Counted from the stretch's first letter, positions 19,500 through 31,956 are shown. The stretch: 64,000 bases of DNA from Zantedeschia hybrid cultivar (GCA_030544215.1 JARZZO010000013.1:27759229-27823228), one strand, 5' to 3'. Translations and numbers: made by a program. Notes: generated by a model from the sequence alone, not told the origin.

Positions 19500-21035
19500 C
19501 TACTGAATGTGGATGATGTCAAATTCAGACAGAAAGCTTTGCCAACGTGCTAATCTATCAGTGAGGATGGATTTCTCAAGAAGAAACTTAATGGGATTCA
19601 TTCTAGCGATGAGATGGACTTCGTGGGCCAGAAAATAGTGCTTCAATTTCTGAACTACCCATACAAGCACTGCACATGTTTTCTCCATCGCTGTGTATCT
19701 TTGTTCTGCGGGGTTGAGAAGTTTGGAGAGATAATAGGCCGCCCTCTCCTTTCCTTCTTCATCTTCTTGTGCCAGGACAGCCCTCACCGCATCATCTAGG
19801 ATAGAAATATATAGAATCAACAGTTTGTTTGGAGATGGTGGTCTCAAGACAGGAGGACTTGCCAAATATGTCTTCAATCCATCAAATGCCTCCGGAAACT
19901 TATCGTCCCAATCAAACTTGGCTCTCGGCTTGGTAAGCTTGTAAAACGGCTTACACCTTTGTGAATACTGGGAGACAAATCAGCGAATAAAGTACAACCT
20001 CTTGATCAGTCCTCTTAACTCTTTCAAGTTCTTGGGAGGTGGCATTTCTTTGATAGCCTTTGCCTTGTTGGGATCGATCTCAATGCCCCGTTTACTTACA
20101 ATAAATCCCAATAATTTTCCTGATGATAGTCTGAATACGCATTTCTTGGGATTCATCTTCAACTGATATTCTCTTGATCTCTCTAGAACTCTTGCCAAAA
20201 CTTTGGCATGTTCAACCATAGTCTTAGATTTCACTAACAGATTATCCACTTACACTTCTAAATCAATGTGCATTATGTCATAGAATATTGCCATCATAGC
20301 CCTTTGATAAGTGGTTCCAACATTTTTCAATCCAAAAGGTATGACGACATAACAATATGTTCCCCAAGGTGTGGTGAATGACGTTTTCTCTTGATCATCT
20401 TCCGCCAATTTAATCTGATTATATCCTGAGGATCCATCCATAAATGACAATGTTTCATAGCCAGCCGTGTTGTCAATGAGTACATCTATGTGAGGTGGTG
20501 TAAAGTCATCTTTAGGACATGCCCGGTTCAGATCTCGGAAGTCAATACAGATTCTGACTTTCCCATCTTTTTTCATAACCGGGATTATGTTGGCCACCCA
20601 TTGCGGATAGAGGACAACTCTAATGAATTTGGCCTTATGCAGCTTATCGACCTCTTCCTTCATTTTCAAAGCCATCTGGGGGTGGAATCGCCTTAATTTT
20701 TATTTAACCGGGCTAGCTCCATCTTTTAATGTCAATCGATGTTCTACTAAGGAAGAATCTAATCTCGGCATATCTTCATAACTCCTGGCGAAAGTGTCCT
20801 TATAGTCTTTGAGAACTTGGACCACTGCCTCTTCGTCTGCTTTAGAAAGATTTTTACTGACGAGGACAACCTTAGGTTCGTCTTCAATTCCTAGATTAAT
20901 TCCTTTGGTAGGCTCTTCTACGGCGGCTGAGGTTTCATCGAATCTCTTCACTCCACTGGCATATGCCTCAGCTGCGTCCTCGTCATCTTCCTCATCTTCT
21001 GTAATGGGGTCTTTCTCGTGTATCAATTCATACAC
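19500..21035 (-). pseudogene. Tat2 reverse transcriptase and first RNase H
   Basis: Order on the minus strand: an acidic linker then INLGIEDEPK and the YKDTFARSYEDMP segment (21035-20700), the RT core (20675-20250) with CIDFRDLNRACPKDDF and SFMDGSSGYNQI, then NPKKCVF and GKLLGF (20249-19980), and RNase H with DDAVRAVLAQ, AAYYLSKLL and LTDRLARWQSF (19877-19500). The catalytic YVDD box is destroyed: it reads stop-V-D-N at about 20250-20238. Stops also separate the blocks near 20700 and 19980. It cannot encode an active enzyme as it stands. Confidence 0.88.
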
Positions 21036-22204
21036 CCCATATCTATCATTAATTTACTCATCAACTTCACATTCTTCTGGCATCTGAATGGGATTTCTAA
21101 TAGCTGAGGGATATGAAAACAAGAAAGGCATCTTAAAGCTAGATCCTGGGGGTATCTACCCGGAATCCACCTACCCTTAGGCTTCCTAGACTTCCTAACC
21201 TGACAAACCTGCCTAGAACTAGACTCCCTACAACTAGACTCCCTATCCTGACCTAGTGAGGACGAAAAAGGATAAAAATCATGGGATACATGAAGTGATA
21301 CAGGTGAATCCTCCTGAGGGGAGGGACATAGTAGATCTAGGAGAGAATCTAACCCGAACGACCCGCGCAATGGGATATAGTGGGACAAGTATGATGTTTT
21401 CTCAACGAAGATTTGGGAGGAAGAAATTGCCAAATTGGCATTTTTTTTAAAAAAAAAAAAATTATCTATGTTTATCATTAAGAAGGAATGGAATGAATAG
21501 GGGGAGGATGAAATGATGGAGGTAATGGCACCAGTGCCAAGGGATTGGGGGGATCATACAATAGTATGTCCCATATTAGATCATAAATCCTCTCCAGATT
21601 GAGAGGAGGCTGAGGAATAAGTCCTGTGAGGACAAAGTAACAATAATGGGCGGAGCTCGTGGGATGTCTTCGGTAATGACCTGCGACCAAGTTGAGGTCA
21701 AGAGCAGAGTACATAATAGTGTATGGAGGGTGAAAATATGAGAGGGATAGGTTCCCCTCCAGAGAAGATCAGTGGTGAATCAAGTTTCATAGGGGTCATC
21801 CGGCCTTTATCAGTTTCTTCATGTAGCAGAATTCTCTTATCAAATATAGCCCCAGGGCTCTCTATCAACTTGTCTATCAATGGCGGCCATTTTGGTTATG
21901 AGGAATCTAGCAATAGTCTGTTCAGAGCGATGTACAAGTCCCATGTGTCGAACCAGCGGTACTATTTGCATTCTGGATCTTGGATCTTCTTCCTTTTCAT
22001 CGGTCGCAGAGCCTCCAAAGATTGATATGTCAGCAACTCAGAGCAGTGTCTGGGTAGATCTCTCCCATATATGTCATAGAGATCAAAATGAGAAGTGATT
22101 ACCACCGTATTATCATTATCATGATTAATCATGGGTCCCTTAATAAAATGTGTATATAAGGTCCAAGTTAAGGGATCCCAATTTTCTTTGTACAGGGTAG
22201 TCAA
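21036..22204 (-). mobile_element. Tat2 linker between protease and reverse transcriptase
   Basis: Several short open stretches on the minus strand (22204-21962, 21880-21698, 21714-21478, 21478-21023) in different frames, with no domain I recognise. A T/A homopolymer block lies at about 21440-21465. Related Ogre/Tat elements are known to have an intron or long linker between protease and reverse transcriptase; this could be its decayed equivalent, but I did not identify splice sites. Confidence 0.45.
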
Positions 22205-22210
22205 GGTATT

Positions 22211-22912
22211 CTAGGTCTTCTGACCATCTTCATTTTCCTGCTGCTCCACGATACTGTGTCTCACCTTCTCTGGCCTATAGCCCAGACCATTACCAGGGGC
22301 CCTTCGGTTATCTTTAATTGGCTTGGTTTTGCCTTGCAGTTGCATGCCTAGGCCTTTCCCAAGTTGATAGCCAGTTTTCATCATGATGTTCCAACCAGGG
22401 GTACTCATGCACTTCCCCAGCTTTACAACATCGACTGGACATGGAACAAATGTGGTGGCTCTTAAAGGATCAGCCGAGGGAGAACAAATCTGTAATACCG
22501 ACAGAATGGGTTGTCGACCAAGTAGAGAAGTCGGCTTGATGTTCAAGGAATGAGCAGCAGCAAGGATTGGCATGCTCATTACTTTAATAATTCGTCCCTT
22601 ATAAGGAAACTTGAGGCATTGATGATTAGTTGATGGAATCGTCTCAAGAGACTTGATGTACTGACGGCCAAGGATGCCTTTTAATGAAGGGTCAATCTCC
22701 AAAATGTGGAATTCGACCTCAGCATGACAAACGGGGCCTAACTCTACTTTCAAGTAGACCATTCCCAGGGGGGAACGAGTAGAGTTGTCATAGGCCGTAA
22801 TAGAGATAGGAGACGGTAACCATTTTTCTCTGGGTATGCCACAAGATTCTAGAGTTTTCGGTGATAACACATTTATGGAAGCTCCAGTATCAACTAGACA
22901 AGCATCTAGGCA
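22211..22912 (-). pseudogene. Tat2 aspartic protease with G-patch
   Basis: The retropepsin active site LVDTGASIN is encoded with the DTG codons at 22891-22883, and the matching ILGRQYI block follows about 70 residues later. After it comes a glycine-rich segment (GYQLGKGLGMQLQGK, then APGNGLGYRP) that fits a G-patch, a nucleic-acid binding motif found after the protease in several retroelements. The open part runs to a stop at 22211. Frame changes separate it from the upstream gag-derived part near 22910. Confidence 0.82.
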
Positions 22913-24384
22913 TACCTCTGGCTGCGGGTGGTGCTAGTTCTGATGTATGAAATGTTATAGAGGGTTGATCCCCTTGTGGAACTAGCAGTATAGTTATTTT
23001 CTCTACCGGCACGTCTTCATTGACCATTACTTTTTGCAAGTACTCCATCAGGGCTTCTTGATGGGTCTTTGATCTTTTGATCAGTTCAAGCACAGAGATT
23101 CATGCCGATGTCCTGTCCAGCTGCTTCAACAAGTCATATTGAGTGCCTGGTGCACTCTCTTCATTCTGTGCTTCCTCTGGCGACGGTGATGGGCCGTCTC
23201 TGACTGTAGATTTGGGAAAGACTTTGTTAAAGATTCTTTCACTCCGGAGCGTATGTTCTTCAATAGTGGAAGGTTCGGGTGTTATCTTGAGCACCGTTGG
23301 GTTGATGAGTGGTCTAGAGGGTGTAATGGGATGGTAAATAGGTGATGGAGAATTATTTGGTGGAGGCTTCGTACGTATGAGCGGTTTAGAGGGTTGTATG
23401 GGTGGATAAACGGGTGATGGTGGGGGACTATTTGGTGTTGGTATTGTGTGGATAAGGGGTTTGAGGCTTGTATGGTACTGGGATAAGTGGTTTTAGGCGA
23501 AGTGGGGAATGGTATACGTAGCAATGGTTTGGACCGCATGAGGGGTGTATAATTGGTTTGCGGAGGGTTGCTTGGTGAAGGTATGATGGCGGAGAGGGTA
23601 ATGGGTTAAATGGTGATGGGTTGCGGTTTGGGTATGCGGAGGATGCGGCGAGGCGGTTGCTCAACGGTGCTTGGTATGTGACCTGTTGAATGGATAGAGA
23701 AAGAGTCCTCTACCTTCCACTGTTGCCCTCTACTAGCCTTAGACTGGCTATTTGTCAGGATGGGGCTATCTGGTTCTGATGCTGGTGCTCCGGCAGTGGG
23801 TTCTGTACTATTCCCAGATTTGGTGGTGCTGTTGCCTGCGCTGGTGCTCTTTGTTGTTGTTGCTGCGGGTGTTGTTAAGGTTGATGTTGTTGTTGCTGTT
23901 GCTGCCGGGGTCTCCTCGCTTTCAAAGCGGCTATATATTTTCTCATCTCTTCTCAGTCAATGCCCCCTTGTTCATTGAGATCGTGGATGTAGTCTCGGAA
24001 TTGGAAATGTACATCCACCGTATGTCTAGGTTGTCTGTGGAAGACACAATACCTAGAGGCATTGGCATTCTAGGGCCATATAGTTTTCTCCCTAGGCAGA
24101 ACCAATGCATTGGCTGCCATAAGGGCATTGAAGATGTCTAGTAGAGACTCTGGGAGAGCAGGGTATAACGCCCTCTTCGGGCTTGGAGGCTTTATTTGCT
24201 GATTGTAGTCGCCTGGAGGGGGTACATTGTGATATGCTGGAGGTGGACGAGGCTAATACTGCTGCTGTGGCTGATTACTGTTGCGGCTGATTGTAAGTTG
24301 GCTGGTACTGCTGCTGAGGTGGCCTGTAGCCTTGCTGGTTTGGCGGTCTATGCCCTGCGTACTATAGCTGCTGCTACTGGTTCC
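22913..24384 (-). pseudogene. Tat2 gag C-terminal region, Gln/Pro-rich
   Basis: Minus-strand reading gives low-complexity Gln-, Ala/Thr- and Pro-rich segments broken by stops and shifts. It contains a CxxH...H-type segment near 24040-23960 (CVFHRQPRHT) reminiscent of the short zinc finger of Tat gag proteins. The tgctgttg-type trinucleotide runs on the + strand at 23800-23920 and 24250-24420 are the same low-complexity coding. A linker (23093-22890) precedes the protease. Confidence 0.55.
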
Positions 24385-25429
24385 TCATGAACTGTGGCTG
24401 GTTGTTGTTTGTAGTGCTGATTTGATCGTGGGATAGCCTGCCCTCAGTTGTCGGACCCATGCTGGGAGAGTTTGGCATAGCAGGCTTTCGAGGTGGAGGC
24501 TGCTGGGTTTGTGTGGATCAAAGACGCTAGAGAAAGTAGCATCCTTGAAGACGTTTTGGCAGTAACGTGCCCTTTCGTAGAGTTCTACCATACCAGTCAG
24601 GTTGTTCAGTGTAAGGACTAGCTTGTACTGAGGGGTAGCATTAGAGATCATCATCTTCACTTGTTCGGGTTCGGATAGGTGATCTTTGATTTTCTCCGCC
24701 ATTCCCCTCCATCTATCAGCAAAATTGATGAAATCCTCATCAGGCTTCATCTTCTCAGCCATTAAGTCAGTTATGGACAGGGATGGTGCAACTCGGTCCT
24801 GGCATCTTTGGATGAATCTTCTTGACACGATACCATAGTCTTCCACCTCAGACGGCTCCAAAGGGAAGAACCACTCGAGGGCTGGTCCCTCCAATGATCT
24901 TTTGAATAAGAATGCCAATGACTTCTGGTCATTCTGTCATAAGGAAGATTCATACATGAACTCCTTCAGGTAGGTGAAGGGGTTACCAGAACTGTTGTAC
25001 TTCCTATACACTGGCATGTCAAAAGGTGGCAAGTGAAATACTGGCAGACTGGGAAGAGTGATTTCGGGCATTGCCTTGACTCCCATCATCTTCTTGAAGC
25101 TGTTGAACTGGTCGTCCTTGCGGTCCATCTTTGCGAGCATAGCCTGAGTATCGGATCAACTTGGGGAGGAGGTGGTGGTGGATCATGATAAGCTTGCTGT
25201 CTGGAATAGGTGGGGCAAGGTGGATAATAAGGCTGCGGTCTGGTAGCGCTTCCGCCATGCCCGAAGGCATTTTGGTAAGTCGACGTTGGCGGTCTGGCCG
25301 GATGCCTTGAAGAAGATAACTGTGGCCCAGATGGCCGAGAGGTTGAAACATGAAGGCCTTCCATGGCCTGATGAATAGAAGGAGCATAGTGAGAAGGAGG
25401 AACTTGACGAATGACTGGGGGAACCACAA
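24385..25429 (-). pseudogene. Tat2 gag capsid-like region, interrupted by a solo LTR
   Basis: A retrotransposon gag domain is clear: YLKEFMYESSL, then RSLEGPALEWFFPLEPSEVEDY, RRFIQRCQDR, MKPDEDFINFADRWRGMAEKI and the YERARYC segment. Stops and frame changes occur at about 24940 and 25090. The N-terminal Pro-rich part stops at 25429, where a solo LTR with a 5-bp duplication begins. Gag continues at 27343-27750. Confidence 0.85.
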
Positions 25430-27321
25430 TGTAAGGATTGAGGTTTCGGATCCAATTATTGGGTCAGTTTCGGTGTCGAACCCCTTGGTTTGGGCCCTTG
25501 TAGGGCTGGGGACATAGGTTCTTTATCGCGTCGAGCAAGCTCGATGCGGTTCAACGGCGTCCTGCTAGGGGGACGCGTTTTAGAGTGTGCCACACCGGTG
25601 CCACGTGGGCGCCATGTGGGCCAGTTTCGAGCCGCGAGAGCACGGCCCTGGTCTTATCACTTAAATGGCGTCAGTGTTGGGCGACGCATTTTAGCTAGGT
25701 TCTGTTTAATCCCGCGAACCCTCCCTCCTTTCCCTCATTCCTCTCATTTTCTTCTCTCTCCTCCCTCTCTCCGATCTCTTCGCTCTCCCTACCCTTTCTC
25801 CTTCCTTTCCTCTCCCTCCACTCCATCAAACCCCCCCTAACTTCCACCACTACCACCACCATTTCCTCTACGGCGTGTTGCTCTCCGGACGGCGGCCGAC
25901 GTCCCGATGGAGTAACGGCGTCCACGGCGGTACCGGCGACGGCTTGTGGCGTGACAGTTCGGCGGCTTGGAGCTCGGAGGAGTTCAAGTAATCGGTAGGG
26001 TGACGATCTCCGTTGTGTTTTGATTAAAACCACGTTTTTCCTGCTTTGAAGCATGTTTAGGAGATTTTCGGGAAGAAATTCCACTTTTTGTACTCGAAAG
26101 GCTGAGGGAAACCTGTTAGCGAATGCTAAATGGCGTCTTGGGACAGCGATGCCATTTTGAAGGGCGGCTGCCTCCCACGACGCGATTTAGTTCGGATCAC
26201 CCTGAGGCCTGATTCTGTTTCTGTCGTGATTAGGCGACTAGAGACAGCGACGCCTTTTAAAAGGTGACTACCTTGCACGACGCATTTTAGGCCATTATGA
26301 GGCCATTTTTTCGTATGAACTAGTTTAGGAGTCTTGAATGGCGCCGGCTACGGGCGACGTGATTCAAGACAGAACTTTATTAATTCATGTAATTAACACG
26401 TGTTTACATTGTTAGATAGTTTGATTAAAATGCATGCTTAAAACCATACTTTGAAGTCGATGATTTGTACGTGATCGGATTGCACTGTGACGTGTTTTGT
26501 GCGATCATGGACCTAGAGTGACAGTTGTTAGCGCTTAGGCATCCTGTGTCGGTGTGGGAGTGATACGATGCCGGTGTGGGAGTGGTGGGGTGACGCCTAG
26601 AGAGAGGGTCACCTGGTGTACCCCGAGGTATAGCTAGTACCGGTGTAGGAGTGGTACATTCAGAGTGTCACTCGTGCTGGGGGAAGCAGAACCACCTTGA
26701 GCCAGGTTAGGTCAGAGTAGTCAGCGCGTTATCCGAGGGATTGCTGTTTGGTCTCAGTGGGTCGGTGTTTTCCGCATTCGGCTACGTGGTTTGCGTGTTT
26801 AGTCGAGACGTTGGCTGTGGACTCCGTGGTGGAGTGGTCTCAGAGTTGTGTTTACTGCTTTATTTATTTAAATTGCCTTTATTCGTGTTGTTGCACTTGT
26901 GGGTGCGTGAGTGGATGGTGGGGATTGAAGGATCCCTACTGAGTCTATTTCGATGAGACTCACCCCCTGCAGTTTTTAGGTGAGGGTTCCAGGAAGGCGT
27001 AGCCAGGAGGGTTTTGTCTCGGGTTGCGTGCTAGCAGCCATCATTCCGGGGTATGCCCCGATGTAGTTGTTATTTCTTTTTAGGCTTGTACGCTTAATTA
27101 CTTCTTTTTAGTTGGTATATGTAATTATTTGCTGAGTTAAGTTGAATTGTAATAATTTTTAATTCCTGCACTTCCTTTACAATTGAATATGATGTGAATG
27201 TTTAGCTTAGTTTATCGTTTATTTCCCAGACTTATCGAGATCCTGGTTTGGCACCAAATTTTAATGATTCGGTAACCATTTAGTAATCCGATCCCCGATT
27301 ATAAGGTGGCGGGTCGTTACA
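25430..27321 (+). mobile_element. Solo LTR, TGTAAGG...CGTTACA family, copy A
   Basis: 1892 bp with TGTAAGG and CGTTACA ends. The flanks cacaa (25425-25429) and cacag (27322-27326) are a 5-bp target duplication with one mismatch, inside Tat2 gag. It carries N10 dyads of the GGCGTC class: cores at 25528, 25557, 25668, 26133, 26164, 26233 and 26263, plus a weaker one near 26340. A pyrimidine-rich stretch follows a TTTAATCCCGCG region at about 25703, which may be a promoter. The transcription direction is not certain. Small reading frames here are not supported as genes. Confidence 0.88.
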
Positions 27322-27342
27322 CACAGGATTCGGTTCAGTAGA

Positions 27343-27750
27343 CTATACGGGCTTCTTCCCCTTGATGATAGATTGGATCGCCTTAAGTTGCTGGGGATCC
27401 ACATGGGCAGCCAGAGCTCCCAAGACAGTAATCAGATCAGGAGGATTGGTAGGTGAGGGCTCAGCTGGATCTGGAGCTCCCTCGAAAGTAGGATTGAAAA
27501 TCACATGGATATGAGGACGATCAGTACCAGAGTTGTACTGGCCATGAGAAAAGTGGGCTTGACCTTGAGGGGCATGAGCATCTCCCTCATATTCAGGATG
27601 ATAATAATTAGTATTACGGAGGGCATTAGCATCTCCTCCGTTCTCAGAGTAGTGATCAAATACTTGAGGGGCATTAGCATCTCCCTCGTATTTGACGATG
27701 GCATCCTGCTCGTAAGCAGCCATACCCACAGATTTACCTGATCGAAGCAT
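27343..27750 (-). pseudogene. Tat2 gag N-terminal fragment
   Basis: 135 codons starting MLRSGKSVGMAAYEQD, with three degenerate repeats of an EGDANAPQ-type segment spaced about 20 residues, then PDLITVLGALAAHVDPQQLKAIQSI, and a TAG. It continues, across the solo LTR at 25430-27321, into the capsid region. The repeat is internal to the protein; I do not know its function. Confidence 0.65.
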
Positions 27751-28768
27751 TATGGTATTAGATTTTTAGCAATCAAGTTCAAACGAGTTGTGTAAGAGAT
27801 TAAGCAAACAAGTGGATGTTTACGTTGTCTTAGGATTCCTTGTTAAATTACTTGAATTTTTACACCAATTCTCTCAATGGGTAGGATCCTAGTTTCAGTT
27901 CAGTTTTGACCATTATACTCTGGTTCTTTCTCACAACGATATGAATAGCTAACCAAGACTTCAATTGGTACAACCAGCCCGATGAATAAGAAAGAATTCC
28001 TTGCTTTTGGGGACTTATAGAGGTCTTAATACTAACCACTCTAGTCTGATCGAGGGACCAACCCAATCAGAGAGAGGTGAGGATGCCAAGAAGGTGTTCC
28101 TATGAGAGGGGGGGGGGGGGGGGTTAGCTCCAATGCAAATGACCTGCGGCTTGGATGGTCTCTAATGTATGATAAGATAGGTATAGGTAACAATCAAACC
28201 AAGAATCTGATGACTAATGGCCAAAATAAGAAATTATTTGAACCGTGTCGCTGTTCACTGACGCTATTCAAGCCAGTAGTTTCTTCTGTTCACTAAAGCT
28301 CAGGCAACACGCAGACAGGGAAAAGTGCCTAAATGGCGTCTGCAGAGTACGACGCATTTATGAAAAAGCGTCGGTACTCCAAGACGCTATTCAGGTTGCA
28401 GAAACAGTAAACAGAAAGAAAAATCGAGGGCAATCCCTCCCAGATTCTCAAGGTAAAGTAGTAACTAACAGATCATGTGAATTCAATTTTCAACAAGGTT
28501 ATTCATCATGCAAACAAACAAAAATCCAATCAATTGCACACCTTCCTGTCACAATCACAACTCCTTAAACAATCAAACGGGGGGAAAAATCTTGCCACAA
28601 GGGATGTGCACATAGTGCACGTTGGCATGAACGTAACCAAACTCACCAATTGATGAAAAACATACCCGAGGGACACAAGTGGTGCACTGTGGGTGCCCGA
28701 TGATAAAAGCAAGAAAAAAAATATTTAAAAGACGGCAAAACCAAGTCTCACCGTGATCGCCAAAAAGC
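27751..28768 (-). mobile_element. Tat2 leader between 5' LTR and gag
   Basis: No gene. It holds three N10 dyads with cores at 28245-28264, 28336-28355 and 28368-28387, and a run of 16 G at 28108-28123. Directly inside the LTR end (minus strand from 28768) is GCTTTTTGGCGATCACGG; TGGCGATCACGG could be a tRNA primer site, but I could not match it to a tRNA with confidence. Confidence 0.6.
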
Positions 28769-30101
28769 TGTGAGTGCTCAATTTGAGTGTGTGATTATCA
28801 TGAAAATGGTGTTATTTAATAACAATAAGGCAATTAAAAACTAATATGTGATCGCTAGAAACTTTTGACTAAAAAGTTTCAAAAGAAAGATTGATCGCTT
28901 ACCTGTTTGAGACGTAGGAGATATGGATGTTCTTGATTCCCTCTCTTCAGCCGGCTGAAGAAAGAGAGCCCTTTTTGCTCTTGTTCTTACTTGATTTGGG
29001 GATCGTCCTTTTCGCTCCAGAATTTCTTCTTTTCCTAATATCCACTTTGATTCTTTTGATGCTCCTTTGTACCTTGCAAAGAATGAGATAAAAGGAAGGA
29101 GAAAAGCTAATTAGAATTAAACAATGATAGCATCTATTCTAACAAGATTATTAATCATGCAATCAGAACGAGGAAGTCACTTGTTTGATGTTTGTTTAAA
29201 CCCCTATAGCACGTATGGGATTGGAAAAGATTGATTATGTGAGTGAGTGTGTGAAGAGCATGGAGTGATATGAATATGATTATATGAAGAAACTAAGTTG
29301 AATAAGAAACTAATGAAAGAAAAAAGTTAGATGGCCCCTTGAAGCCTTCGGTCTTGTTTGATCTTGAAGGATGAAGAGTTGACCACGTTTTTCTACTTCA
29401 AGTGCTCTTGAAAACCGTCACGTAGTGCTTTGATCCTTCAATGCTTAAGCCTCTTCAACTTCTTGAACCTCCTTCTTAACCTTTTCGAACTCTTTTTTCA
29501 ATCTCTTCGAACTCTTTTCAATGACCAACCTCTTCTAATGATCAAGGGCTTGGGTTTATATAGAACTAGTGTTGGGCGCCTCTCACGCGCCTTCGTGGCC
29601 ACTTATGGATCAACTTGAAAGAGTTTGAAGTCAATCCAACTAAGGAAACAAGATAATCTCGGCCAAATCATCATTATCTGTAATTAACTAAATCGCGTTG
29701 CCCGAGAGAGACGTCTTTTAGCTAAATTAAAGCTAATGATAATCCGGAGAAGGAAGCCGAAAGAAATAGGAAACCTAAATGGTGTTGGGATAGAGCGACG
29801 TATTTAAGTTAATTAGAAAATTAATTAAAAATCAAATTAGAAATCGAAATAAATTAGGAGATATAAATGGCGTCCAACATTGGCGACGTCTTTTAGCAAA
29901 ATTTCATATTTCGATTAAGAATATGAGTTAAAATCAATTTGTCTATAAACTTAAAAGGCATCGTCACTGAACGATGTCATTCAGACAATTAATGTAGAAA
30001 ATTAATAAAAAATAATTATTGATTAAAAATCAGACTATTTTGGGGCATCATTATATGATATGAAATTTACTGAATATGATGTCAAAATTAACGTGTCTAC
30101 A
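28769..30101 (-). mobile_element. 5' LTR of Tat2 (LTR D)
   Basis: On the minus strand it begins TGTAGACACG at 30101 and ends CTCACA at 28769 (1333 bp). It is an inverted homologue of LTR C. TATATAAA lies near 29555 and four N10 dyads lie upstream of it with cores at 29695-29714, 29783-29802, 29870-29889 and 29958-29977. Outside the LTR (30102) the sequence is a copia LTR, so Tat2 inserted into that LTR. Confidence 0.87.
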
Positions 30102-31071
30102 ATTTGCTCTCGGTACTTAGAGAGAGAATGCTCGAGGAAGGATGCGTGGAAGTTCCTGGCCAGGGCGGACGATAATAACGGGAAAGGAGTTTTCCGATGT
30201 TATACGGTAGCATCTAATCCAAGTGAGTTAACCGGTTAGGGTTTGACAGTAAACCATACCCTGAGTTGACTCGTGAGCATTGAACGAATGAAGGATTATA
30301 TTCACGTGGTAACTGTCAGCAGAAAGGTTCCAAGAGTGGGTTACTTAACCCTGATACCTTCCGGGTTCACGCGGTGTTGCTTGGCACCCAACGTGATTGA
30401 AGGCCCGATCGAATTTGATGTGCGACATCGATTCAATTGATTAATTAATTAATATGAGTTATTAATTGATTAATCAGGTCAGTGAGGAGTCACTAGGCTT
30501 ATTGGGCCATTAACCGGACTGGTTATTGGGCCTCGAGGGTCACACGCAAATGATTTTCAAGGCGATGGATAATAAAGTGGATTTTATATAAACCGGGGGT
30601 TTTTATGAAAACCGCGCGGTTAATATAAAATGTAACGAATGGGCTGAGCAGGCTAGGCTGCTACTAACCCTAGGCGCCCCCTCCTCTCTTCCTCTCTCTC
30701 TCTGGCGCCCAGACGAGTCGGGATCCCCGGATCTGCTCTGCCGCTTCTCCCACTCCCGTTTGACAGGAAATCGTCCGCGCAATGCGGCGATTGTTGCGGC
30801 GAACGGCGGAGGCTTCTTGGGCTACAAAGAACGAGGAACGTGAGGATATCCGTCACGAGGAGGATCGCGTGGACTCCGCTAGACGCCGGGCCCTTGCGCG
30901 GCTTGCGGTGTCACACCGACGGAACCGATCGGTTGCGGATGCGAATCCGCACACGGTAAAGACCGATTATTCGATAATCTAGTTTTAGTATTTTTGAAAC
31001 GGGAAACGGATCGCCGTTTTAATTTTATATTTTGCTGCATGGGCGATCCGGAGAAACACGAGAACCCAACA
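30102..31071 (+). mobile_element. Copia-type LTR fragment (LTR G)
   Basis: Similar, in opposite orientation, to LTR E (43338-44903). Shared landmarks include a GCTCTC...AGAGAGAATGCTC stretch, the ACCATACCCTGAGTTGACTC stretch, CGGTGTTGCTTGGCACCC, and the CCCAACA terminus. It is cut on the left by the Tat2 insertion and ends intact at 31071, directly against chromovirus integrase sequence. It is therefore a 3' or solo LTR that inserted there. Confidence 0.75.
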
Positions 31072-31895
31072 GTTATCTCAGATCGTGATGTTCATTTTAC
31101 AGTGAGGTTCTGGAAGTTTAGTTCAAGTTTCCAGCCGCAGATGGATGGACAATCAGAAAGAACGATTCAAACACTTAAGGATATGCTAAGAGCCTGTAGC
31201 TTTGAGTGGAAAGGTAATTAGGATGATCATTTGAAGTTGATTGAATTTGCTTTTAATAACAATTATTATGCTAGTATTGGTATGGCACTGTATGAGGGTT
31301 TGTTTGGTAGACCGTGTCGATCGCCTTTGTGTTAGGAAGAAGTTGGAGAGAAAAGATTAATTGGTCCACAACTTTATATATGATTGCTTAGATAAGATTG
31401 AAATCATCAGGAAACGACTTTTTGATAACTTAGAGTCGACAGAAGAGTTATGCTCATTATACGCGAAGGGAATTGGTGTTTGAAGTGGGGGATCATATTT
31501 TTTTTCTTGAAAGTTTCACCGACCAAGGGGGCCGAAAAGGAAAGTTGAATCCAAGATACATTGGTCCATTTGAGATTTTGGAGCGTGTTGAACAGGTTGC
31601 TTACAAGCGTGCTTTGCCACCGAATTTGTCTGATGTTCATATGATAATCCATGTTTCTACGTTGATGAAGTTTGTTGCTGATTCATCTCATGTACTAATT
31701 ATGAGCCATTGGAAGTTCAACCGGATCTGTCATATGAAGAGAAGCATGTTCGTATTCTAGATCTTAATGAGCAAGTGTTGAGGACTAAGACAATTTCTAT
31801 GGTCAAGGTTTTTCAGAGGCATTATTCTATGGAAGAGGCAATATGGGAGGCAGAAGAAGATATGAAGAAGAGATATTCGTAGCTGTTTGGTAAGT
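31072..31895 (+). pseudogene. Chromovirus-type Ty3 integrase C-terminal fragment
   Basis: Begins at VISDRDVHFT (second catalytic Asp) where LTR G is inserted. It continues with QPQMDGQSERTIQTLKDML (catalytic Glu region), EFAFNNNYYASIGMALYE, then VGDHIFFLES and KLNPRYIGPFEILERV, the GPF/Y segment of Tekay/Del-like elements, and EQVLRTKTISMVKVFQRH near the end. Stops at about 31219 and 31333 and shifts near 31400 and 31720 show decay. A chromodomain is not recognisable. Confidence 0.85.
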
Positions 31896-31956
31896 GATAC
31901 TATACTTTGCTTGCGTTGTAAATTTTGAGGACAAAATTTATATAAGGGAGAGAGGA

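Noticed and set aside
28745..28768. TGGCGATCACGG as the Tat2 primer binding site
   Set aside because: Position is right, but I could not match it to a tRNA 3' end with confidence, so it is mentioned only inside the leader entry.
15545..30101. One LTR element bounded by LTR C and LTR D
   Set aside because: The two LTRs are in opposite orientation, and the sequence between them contains two pol regions facing each other across the LTR C junction. They belong to two separate insertions.
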